From the NCBI GenBank assembly GCA_964547875.1, contig CAZJPE010000001.1, positions 62,001 through 126,000 on the forward strand: 64,000 bases of DNA, given 5' to 3'. Made by a program: the position numbers and the translations under genes. This DNA comes from JAUSIK01 sp964547875. GTDB lineage: Archaea > Nanobdellota > Nanobdellia > Pacearchaeales > GW2011-AR1. This document shows positions 7,750 to 14,216 of this stretch, piece after piece. Within the stretch, counting starts at the first letter, position 1. Every line of letters begins with the position of its first letter. The notes below the pieces were generated by a model, which did not search any database, had not been told where the DNA came from, and worked only from the letters and a program-made list of their open reading frames with translations.

Positions 7750-8883
7750 ATGGATTTCAAAGAAAAATTTGATTTAATAAAAAGGAATACTGAAGAAATT
7801 ATGACTGAAGAAGATTTGAAAGTTCTTTTAGAGAGTGGAATTAAAGTTAAACATTATATTGGTTTTGAGATTTCTGGAAAGATTCATCTAGGTACGGGAT
7901 TAATGTGCATGTCAAAAGTTAAAGACTTTATGGATGCAGGAATTGATTGTTCAATTTTTTTAGCTGATTGGCATAGCTGGATAAATGATAAGCTTGGAGG
8001 AGATAGAGAAACAATAAAGAGAGTTGCTGGAGGATATTTCAAAGAAGGGTTAAAAGCTAGTTTGAAATGTTTTGGAGGAAATCCTAATAAACTAAAATTT
8101 GTTCTAGGATCAGATTTATATCATAATAATGATGATTATTGGTCCACTATGATAGAAGTTAGTAAAAATACTTCTCTTTCGAGGATGCAGAGAAGCATAA
8201 CAATTATGGGAAGAAAAGAAGGAGGTTCAGTAGATTTTGCAAAGTTGATCTATCCCCCTATGCAAGTTGCAGATATTTTTATCCAAGGAATAAATCTACC
8301 TCATGCGGGATTAGATCAAAGAAAAGCACAGGTTATTGCAAGAGATGTTGCATTAAAAATAAAAAATAAACCTTTGTTAAATAAACAAAATGAATCAATG
8401 AAACCTGTTGCAGTTCATCATCATTTGATATTAGGGTTAGGGGAGCCACCAGTATGGCCCGTTCCAAAAGATCAACTCCAAGAACTGTGGCCTGCTCTAA
8501 AAATGAGTAAATCGAAACCAGATACATGTATATTTATTCATGATTCACCCGATGAGATTAGAAGAAAAATAAAACAAGCATTTTGTCTGGAGGGTGAAAC
8601 AAAATTTAACCCCATTCTTGATTGGACAAAATACCTTATTTTTAGAGATACGAACCCAAAATTAGAAATTAAAAGACCAGAAAAATTTGGTGGGAATATT
8701 ACTTATACCTCCTATGAAAAGTTAGAAAGGGATTTTGCTGAAAAAAATCTTCACCCAATGGATTTGAAAAATGCAGTGGCAGAAAAATTAATCCAAATTC
8801 TTGAGCCAGCAAGGAAGCATTTTGAACAACCAAGGGTTAAAAAAATGCTTGAAGAGTTAGAGCAAATGATAATAATTAGATAA
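7750..8883 (+). CDS. tyrS: Archaeal/eukaryotic-type tyrosyl-tRNA synthetase
   Basis: The 377-aa protein has HLGTG at residues 46-50 and KMSKS at 251-255. It lacks an S4 domain and carries the archaeal/eukaryotic pattern (YIGFEISGKIHLGTG, LADWHSWIN, AGLDQRK). This is the expected housekeeping enzyme of the host. It follows the bacterial-type TyrRS on the same strand but has its own TATA box, so the two can be regulated separately. I see no missing active-site motif. Confidence 0.93.
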   Translation: MDFKEKFDLIKRNTEEIMTEEDLKVLLESGIKVKHYIGFEISGKIHLGTGLMCMSKVKDFMDAGIDCSIFLADWHSWINDKLGGDRETIKRVAGGYFKEGLKASLKCFGGNPNKLKFVLGSDLYHNNDDYWSTMIEVSKNTSLSRMQRSITIMGRKEGGSVDFAKLIYPPMQVADIFIQGINLPHAGLDQRKAQVIARDVALKIKNKPLLNKQNESMKPVAVHHHLILGLGEPPVWPVPKDQLQELWPALKMSKSKPDTCIFIHDSPDEIRRKIKQAFCLEGETKFNPILDWTKYLIFRDTNPKLEIKRPEKFGGNITYTSYEKLERDFAEKNLHPMDLKNAVAEKLIQILEPARKHFEQPRVKKMLEELEQMIIIR

Positions 8884-8905
8884 TACTCAACTAAAAAGAG
8901 GTAAA

Positions 8906-9423
8906 ATGGAAATTAAAAAGATAATCTTTGATAAAAAATATTATAGTTCTCTTATGAAGGAATTTGGTTATAATCCTTTAGAATTTGAAAAAATTAATTT
9001 TTCACTGGGAAATTTAAAAAAGACGACCTTCAAAGAATGTGGTTATGTCATCATGAAGGGGATAGTTTTGCTAGAGATCTAAAAAGAGGAAGAAAGCAGG
9101 ATAAAACTTTACAACAAGCTATAAGACTCACAAAACCAGGTGGCAAAATAATTGTTCTTGGAGTATTTGAAAAGAATTTTTTTGGTAAAATTCTTTTAAG
9201 AGATCTTTTTTATAAAGAAATAGAAATTATTGGCTCAAATTCTTATGGTTTTTTTAATGGGAAAAATGAATTTGCTATGGCAATAAGTTTGTTGAGAAAA
9301 TTAAAAACAAGATTTTCAAAAATTATAACTCATATAATCCCATTAAAAAACTTTAAAGAAGGATTAAACTTGATAAAAGATAAAAAAGATTCTGGAGTTA
9401 TAAAAATAATATTAAAACCATGA
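8906..9423 (+). pseudogene. Broken gene ending in a zinc alcohol-dehydrogenase-like C-terminus
   Basis: A 58-aa ORF (8906-9082, with an AGAGGT ribosome site) is followed in another frame by 128 residues (9037-9423) that look like the C-terminal part of zinc-dependent alcohol/sorbitol dehydrogenases. This part has a GGKIIVLGVF strand and an ITHIIPLKNFKEGLNLI segment. The catalytic N-terminal zinc domain is missing. The first ORF does not clearly match a dehydrogenase N-terminus. Frame disruption plus truncation indicates decay. Confidence 0.55.
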
Positions 9424-9539
9424 GTAAAATTAGATGTTTTATATTTGACCAAGATGGCACTTTTTACCCAGAGGATAGTGAACTCACGAATACCTTAAGA
9501 AATAAAACAAAATTTCTAAATATCCCATCTTCTTTTTAA
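9420..9539 (+). pseudogene. Truncated HAD-hydrolase N-terminus
   Basis: This 39-aa ORF overlaps the stop of the preceding fragment (ATGA). It contains CFIFDQDGTFYP, the first catalytic motif (DxDGT) of HAD phosphatases, and then ends. Full HAD proteins have about 200 residues, so this is a remnant. With the dehydrogenase fragment it looks like the debris of a former operon. Confidence 0.6.
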
Positions 9540-9623
9540 GCTCTTCATGCTATTTAAACTTTGCTATCACTTGAGCGTGAGAAAAATAAGTTCTATAGTA
9601 AATACAATTAACTTACAGGTTGA

Positions 9624-9899
9624 TTATTGGTTAATCAGTTTTCCTTCAAGATCTTCTTCGTTTTCTTTATTCTCTTTTACTTGTTGAGCAGTATTTTGCT
9701 CTTCTTGATTCTCGGAAAGTTTTATAGCATATGGCTGCTTTTTGTAATTAGCCCCCATAGAATTTATATCTTCTTTTATTCCAGTATACATTCTCTCGCC
9801 TAAACGGCAAAAACCTTCTCCTGTGCGCATCATAAAATTACAGCCTGTCATGGATAGCGCTCCAGCGAGTGCAACATGTGTTAAGGTTTTATATTTCAT
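9624..9899 (-). CDS. Small putative lipoprotein
   Basis: The 91-aa protein begins with a basic and hydrophobic signal ending in LSMTGC, where Cys20 fits a lipobox. The mature part is polar, with a C-terminal tail rich in Glu, Asn and Gln. It was probably exported and lipid-anchored. No known domain is visible. It sits alone between decayed genes and another envelope-type protein. Confidence 0.55.
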   Translation of the reverse strand: MKYKTLTHVALAGALSMTGCNFMMRTGEGFCRLGERMYTGIKEDINSMGANYKKQPYAIKLSENQEEQNTAQQVKENKENEEDLEGKLINQ

Positions 9900-10006
9900 A
9901 TTTTTGTTATCACTTTATAGTTTTTAAATGTTTCGTTTTTGCTTTGAATTTTTTATTTTTATAAAGCACTTTAGATTAGTTAAAAAAGGAAGATCGGACT
10001 TTTTAT

Positions 10007-10849
10007 TTAACCGGTAATTGACTTTATAAGTCTGGCCCCTTTTGCTATTTCTTGCACAAGGTCAATAATTTTGAAACGATCCCTTACATATTCATTCACT
10101 ATTTTTTTTATCGTTTCTCTAAATAGGTCTAATTTTTCTATGTTTTCCTTGTTCTTATTTATCTCTGCGAGCGTGTAGGTTTGCTTAAATATTCTTTGCA
10201 ATTCTTTATAAGCATCTCTTATTTTTTCTTCGTCTATTTGGGACAACTCTTTTGCTATTTTATCTGCTTCCGGCAAATGAGGAAGCAAAAATTGCGAATA
10301 TTGTTTTAAGTCTGCTGATTGCTCTTGCGGTTTTGTTTTCTCTGTTAGGAGCATTTTGGGAGCCATAGGCTTAATTTCTTCTTGTATCGTCATTTCTTTT
10401 AATTTTGGATGCTCTTCATTAATTATATTCTCCAATTCGTCAAGAAGAATCTTTATTTTATCTTTATTTATTCTCTCTCCTGAATATAATATTTCCAGCA
10501 TTTTCTTACAGAATATCGCAAGTCTATCTTTCTTTTTTTCCTTGAAAATTCGTATCATTTCAGAGTAATCTAAATTAGAATCTAATTTGAAATTTTCAAG
10601 AAAGAAATTTCTGGCAAATAAATCAATTGAATTTAATAAAATCTCTGGTGGCTTATTAGAATTTTTCAATTCATTTAAATTTTTTTTTAGAAAATCTTCT
10701 TCTTCATCTACTAATTCTTTTATGTTAACTTTTTTCTTCAGCTTTCTATTGACGAAAAACAGCGTTATTATAACAATTAGAAGAATTAAGGAGAAAACTC
10801 CCAATAATATTATCTTGGGCGTCAGAAATGAGCTTATATTTAATGCCAT
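10007..10849 (-). CDS. Membrane-anchored helical protein of unknown function
   Basis: The 280-aa protein has one N-terminal transmembrane helix (about residues 13-33, IILLGVFSLILLIVIITLFF) followed by a long, highly charged, mostly helical region. It contains a short proline-containing linker (EEIKPMAPKM). A ribosome site (AGGTG) lies upstream of the ATG at 10849. The layout suggests a single-pass membrane protein with a cytoplasmic coiled or helical domain. I do not recognise the family. Confidence 0.6.
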   Translation of the reverse strand: MALNISSFLTPKIILLGVFSLILLIVIITLFFVNRKLKKKVNIKELVDEEEDFLKKNLNELKNSNKPPEILLNSIDLFARNFFLENFKLDSNLDYSEMIRIFKEKKKDRLAIFCKKMLEILYSGERINKDKIKILLDELENIINEEHPKLKEMTIQEEIKPMAPKMLLTEKTKPQEQSADLKQYSQFLLPHLPEADKIAKELSQIDEEKIRDAYKELQRIFKQTYTLAEINKNKENIEKLDLFRETIKKIVNEYVRDRFKIIDLVQEIAKGARLIKSITG

Positions 10850-10926
10850 GATTCACCTCTTTAAAAGATATACATTTTTATATATAAAAACTTACTGATT
10901 CATAGTTATAAAGATTTAGTAAACCT

Positions 10927-11008
10927 CGAGGAACAAAGTTCCTTGATGGCCATCAAGATTCAGGGAATCTTGAGGTCTTTTAGCAAAGTGGGGGTTGCTT
11001 CGCAACAA
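10927..11008. repeat. Double-hairpin repeat, copy 1
   Basis: AGGAAC-AAA-GTTCCT (10929-10943) and TCAAGATTC-AGG-GAATCTTGA (10953-10973) form two tight hairpins with three-base loops, joined by a GGCCA-containing linker. A third small hairpin, GTTGC-TTC-GCAAC, follows near 10995-11007. A second copy with the same architecture lies at 27412-27454. It could be a mobile palindromic repeat or a structured RNA. Confidence 0.6.
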
Positions 11009-11012
11009 CATT

Positions 11013-11369
11013 ATGAAAATAAGAGTTGAGCATTCTGGGAGAAATTTAGAATTAGATGTTAAAAGAGTTGGATTTTTTTCCAGAGGCATGGGATTAATGT
11101 TTAAGTTTAGGAATACAAATAATTTGCTATTTGAATTTGAGAGAGAGGTTAAAATTCCTTTTCACTCCCTGTTTGTGTTTTTTCCTTTTCTTGCTATATG
11201 GCTCGATTCAAAAAACAAGGTTTTAGAGGCTAGAATTGTCAAGCCATTTTGTTTTAATGTAAAGCCTAAAACAAGATTTAGAAAAGTTATTGAGCTCCCT
11301 TTAAATTCAAAGAATGCGAAAATAATTGAATTTTTTATTCGAAAGAATAATCTTCACGATGATTTTTAA
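11013..11369 (+). CDS. DUF192-family protein
   Basis: The 118-aa protein matches the DUF192 pattern: an N-terminal strand, SRGMGLMF, a short LLFEFE strand, PFHSLFVFFPFLAIWLDSKNKV and a C-terminal KVIELPLNS segment. The family's molecular function is not established. I chose the ATG at 11013 because the longer frame relies on a TTG inside the hairpin just upstream. Its 3' end overlaps the convergent gene at 11335 by 35 bases. Confidence 0.7.
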   Translation: MKIRVEHSGRNLELDVKRVGFFSRGMGLMFKFRNTNNLLFEFEREVKIPFHSLFVFFPFLAIWLDSKNKVLEARIVKPFCFNVKPKTRFRKVIELPLNSKNAKIIEFFIRKNNLHDDF

Positions 11370-11751
11370 ATAGTATTTCTTCATATTTAGTTATTATTAT
11401 ATCTGGATATTTTTGCTGGTATATAACATGGGCAAATTCTTCAGCATCTTCTTCTCTACAGAATCCGTATTCAATATTACAACATTTAAGATCTATTATC
11501 GAACCTTCTGAATTATTTGTAGATATTACATATGTGTCTACTGACCTTTGTGCTAAGATTTCTTTATTGCTTAGAACGAATACGTAATATCCCAACCATC
11601 TGGATGCTTTCTGTTTAATTTTGGATATGTTGCTTTTTGATAATCCATAAACCTGATAGAATTTCTCCCAATTAACTGATCTTACCTTGTTATTTACATC
11701 ATATTTTACTAACTCTGATAATCTTGGGATAGGTACGTTTTTTTGCTGCAT
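11335..11751 (-). CDS. Hypothetical protein (138 aa)
   Basis: The N-terminal third (IPRLSELVKYDVNNKV, then a helix-rich KSNISKIKQKASRWLGYYVF) could include a DNA- or RNA-binding helix pair. The remainder is mixed alpha/beta with several cysteines (LKCCNIEYGFC). It has no signal peptide or membrane helix. It is convergent and overlapping with the DUF192 gene. I do not recognise the family. Confidence 0.5.
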   Translation of the reverse strand: MQQKNVPIPRLSELVKYDVNNKVRSVNWEKFYQVYGLSKSNISKIKQKASRWLGYYVFVLSNKEILAQRSVDTYVISTNNSEGSIIDLKCCNIEYGFCREEDAEEFAHVIYQQKYPDIIITKYEEILFKNHREDYSFE

Positions 11752-11871
11752 TAGTCATTCATGAATATTTCATTTTTAAATCTTTTCACAACTATTTTTT
11801 TCGTTAAAGGAAAGATTTAAATATTTGTTTTATTTAATAAAGTTGATAATATAATTTTAAAGGAGGTTGAA

Positions 11872-11997
11872 ATGGGAAAGGTTATTGTAAGAAATGTGGT
11901 AAAGAGAAAGCATGGTTATCTTTACTATGTTGATGGGCACGGGAATGTTTGTGAAGCAAAGATGGCCCGTGGCGGACGAAAGAAAAAGAAGAGATAG
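11872..11997 (+). CDS. Conserved-looking 41-aa basic protein
   Basis: The ORF encodes MGKVIVRNVVKRKHGYLYYV, then DGHGNVCEAKMARGGRKKKKR. A perfect AGGAGG ribosome site lies seven bases upstream of the ATG and a TTTAATAA-type TATA box lies before it. The very strong initiation signal and the basic C-terminus support a real protein, perhaps ribosome- or nucleic-acid-associated. I recall similar short archaeal proteins but cannot name a function. Confidence 0.7.
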   Translation: MGKVIVRNVVKRKHGYLYYVDGHGNVCEAKMARGGRKKKKR

Positions 11998-12206
11998 GTT
12001 TCTATTCTGTTTTTTATTTTTTTATTTTTGATATTTTTTAGGAGATATTGTATTATTTAACTTAAAAAAGACAATAAAAATAAATTATTTTCTTAATATA
12101 TTACTCTTATTATTTTCTACTAACATTCTTATTAGAGGATTAGGGCATTTATTCTTCATATCTCTCTAATACTTAGTTTTATAAACATTTTTATTATTAA
12201 ACTGGG

Positions 12207-13175
12207 ATGATTTTGGGAATTGAATGCACTGCACATACTTTTGGAATTGGAATTGTTTACAATGGAAAGATATTGGCTAATGTGATAGACATGTATATTA
12301 CAGATAAAGGAGGGATTGTACCTAATGAGGGCGCGAGGCATCATAGAAATGTTGCAGGGAGAGTTTATCTTGAGGCATTGAGCAAGGCCGGAATTAACGA
12401 GAAAGATATTAACGCGATTGCTATTTCTAATGCTCCAGGGTTAGCTCCTTGCTTACATGCAGGAATGGATTTTGCTAGAAGGAAAGCTAAAGAATTGAAA
12501 CTGCCTTTAGTTGGAGTTAATCATTGTATTGCTCATTTAGAGATAGGGAGGAGTCTTGGCGCTTTTAATCCTGTTTTGCTATATGCTTCTGGAGCTAATA
12601 CGCAGATTATTGCTTTTGCATCTGGAAAATACAGAGTTTTTGGAGAGACTTTAGATATTGGAATTGGAAACTTTATTGATAAATTTGCCCGCCATGCTGG
12701 AATAGGATTTCCAGGAGGACCTAAGATTGAGAAAGAGGCTGTTGGAGGAAATTATATTGAACTGCCTTATTCTATAAAAGGAATGGACGTTTCATTTTCA
12801 GGGATGCAGACTAAATTGCAGCATCTTTATGATAAAAAAATTAGTTTAAAGGATTTAGCATTTTCATTGCAGGAGACTGCTTTTGCAATGCTTGTTGAGG
12901 CAGCTGAAAGGGCAATGGCTCATACCGGGAAGAATGAATTGGTTTTAGGAGGAGGGGTTGCGTGCAATTCCCGTCTGCAAGAGATGTGCGAGATTATGTG
13001 TAAAGAGCGCGGAGCTAAATGCTTTTGTCCTGCTCGCGAGCTTCTTAGTGACAACGGGGCAATGATAGCGTTTACGGGAGAAATAATGTTCAATTCGGGG
13101 ATTAGCGAGGGAATTGATAAAATTGAGATTAAGCCTCGTGAAAGAACAGACGACGTTATTGTGAGATGGAGATGA
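12207..13175 (+). CDS. kae1: Kae1, tRNA threonylcarbamoyladenosine synthase subunit
   Basis: The 322-aa ASKHA-fold protein begins MILGIECTAHTFGIGIV and contains the metal-binding HCIAH (residues 106-110), GGP and VLGGGVACNSRL segments. It is the catalytic KEOPS subunit, transferring threonylcarbamoyl to A37 of ANN-decoding tRNAs. Length is normal for the stand-alone archaeal form. The Bud32 kinase that is often fused or adjacent is not seen in this window. A TTTTATAAAC box about 25 bases upstream fits a leaderless transcript. Confidence 0.95.
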   Translation: MILGIECTAHTFGIGIVYNGKILANVIDMYITDKGGIVPNEGARHHRNVAGRVYLEALSKAGINEKDINAIAISNAPGLAPCLHAGMDFARRKAKELKLPLVGVNHCIAHLEIGRSLGAFNPVLLYASGANTQIIAFASGKYRVFGETLDIGIGNFIDKFARHAGIGFPGGPKIEKEAVGGNYIELPYSIKGMDVSFSGMQTKLQHLYDKKISLKDLAFSLQETAFAMLVEAAERAMAHTGKNELVLGGGVACNSRLQEMCEIMCKERGAKCFCPARELLSDNGAMIAFTGEIMFNSGISEGIDKIEIKPRERTDDVIVRWR

Positions 13176-13408
13176 ATTATTTTGCTATTTTTAATCTGAT
13201 TGGAGATGCTAAATTTTATTATTGTGACGATAAAGATAAAAGAAATTCTCAAGAATTTGACACAAGTCCTGGAAGCCTTGTTTTATTAAGGGGTGCGAAA
13301 AATAAAGATGAGCAACGATATAGACCATATCACTATATAATGCCTATGAAAAGCGAGAGATTATCGTTAAATGTAAGGAAAAAATCAGAATTATTTAGTT
13401 CTACTTAA
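13166..13408 (+). CDS. Hypothetical protein, 2OG-oxygenase-like C-terminal pattern
   Basis: The 80-aa protein overlaps the 3' end of kae1 by ten bases. Its second half (SPGSLVLLRG, then RYRPYHYI and ERLSLNVR) resembles the last strands of 2OG-Fe(II) oxygenases of the AlkB type. The metal-binding HxD half is absent, so it would be a truncated or unrelated protein. An alternative start lies at 13172. Confidence in function is low. Confidence 0.45.
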   Translation: MEMNYFAIFNLIGDAKFYYCDDKDKRNSQEFDTSPGSLVLLRGAKNKDEQRYRPYHYIMPMKSERLSLNVRKKSELFSST

Positions 13409-13422
13409 TAAAAATTCCCAAA

Positions 13423-13452
13423 GATTTAAATATAAGTTATACAATGTATAAC
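13423..13452 (+). promoter_or_regulatory. vapBC promoter with palindromic operator
   Basis: ATTTAAATATA (13423-13433) is a TATA box. GTTATACA-A-TGTATAAC (13436-13452) is a perfect palindrome ending one base before the antitoxin ATG. This is the expected place for an AbrB-type antitoxin to bind and repress its own operon. Confidence 0.65.
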
Positions 13453-13453
13453 T

Positions 13454-13678
13454 ATGACAGTTATAGAGGCGAGGGTAAAAAAATGGGGAAACTCATTTGG
13501 AATAATTATTCCCAGCGAGGCTGTTGCAAACAACAACATAAGAGAGAATGAAAATATAAAGATATTAATAATTAAAGATTCTAGAAAGGTCTTGAAAGAA
13601 ACATTTGGCTTGCTAAAGGGAAAGATAAAAAAACCAACACAACAAATAAAAGATGAACTCAGACGAGACTTATACTAA
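13454..13678 (+). CDS. vapB: VapB-like antitoxin (AbrB fold)
   Basis: The 74-aa protein starts IEARVKKWGNSFGIIIPSE, the SpoVT/AbrB swapped-hairpin DNA-binding signature. Its C-terminal tail (KIKKPTQQIKDELRRDLY) would bind the toxin. It overlaps the PIN-domain gene by 26 bases. The palindrome immediately upstream supports autoregulation. Confidence 0.85.
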   Translation: MTVIEARVKKWGNSFGIIIPSEAVANNNIRENENIKILIIKDSRKVLKETFGLLKGKIKKPTQQIKDELRRDLY

Positions 13679-14048
13679 TCAGGGAGAGTCTTTTTTCTTT
13701 GATAGTTATGCTTTTTTTGAGATTCTTAAGGCTAATAAAAATTATAGTAAATACGAAAATGCAGAAATTGTTACTACAAAACTTAATCTTTTTGAGCTTT
13801 ATTTAGGTATCCTAAGGGAGAAAGGTGAATCTGAAGCTAAAGAAGTTTTGGAGTTATATTATCCATTTGCAGTAGATTTTGATGAAAATACTATTGAGGA
13901 AGCAGCAAAATTAAAAAATCAATTGAACAAAAGAAATATTTCAATGACTGATTGCATTGGCTATGTTTTAGCTAATAAGTTAGGGATCAGATTCCTTACA
14001 GGAGACAAGGAATTTGAGAATTTAGAGAATGTAGAATTTGTCAAATAG
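13653..14048 (+). CDS. vapC: VapC-like PIN-domain toxin
   Basis: The 131-aa PIN domain carries the expected acidic residues: Asp17 (FFFDSYAFFEIL), Glu48 (KLNLFELY), Asp100 (SMTDCIGY) and Asp118 (FLTGDKEF). PIN toxins are magnesium-dependent RNases. The start overlaps the antitoxin gene, giving translational coupling. No key acidic residue is missing, so the toxin is probably active. Confidence 0.88.
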   Translation: MNSDETYTNQGESFFFDSYAFFEILKANKNYSKYENAEIVTTKLNLFELYLGILREKGESEAKEVLELYYPFAVDFDENTIEEAAKLKNQLNKRNISMTDCIGYVLANKLGIRFLTGDKEFENLENVEFVK

Positions 14049-14091
14049 CTTAATAATTCTGGCTTCAGGAATACTATCAGAATCATCTTGC

Positions 14092-14202
14092 ATGACAAAG
14101 CAAGATTATTTTATTTTGAGAGAATTAAATGATAATATCCACGCAGAAAGCCTTAAAAACAGAAGATATTTAAAGAGATATTTACTTAATAATATAAATT
14201 AA
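14092..14202 (+). CDS. Possible 36-aa small ORF
   Basis: MTKQDYFILRELNDNIHAES and 16 more basic residues are encoded in a short frame ending just before the surface-protein gene. It has no convincing ribosome site and its end coincides with the TATA-rich promoter of the next gene, so it may be chance or a gene remnant. Confidence 0.2.
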   Translation: MTKQDYFILRELNDNIHAESLKNRRYLKRYLLNNIN

Positions 14203-14216
14203 AGAAGAGGTTATAG

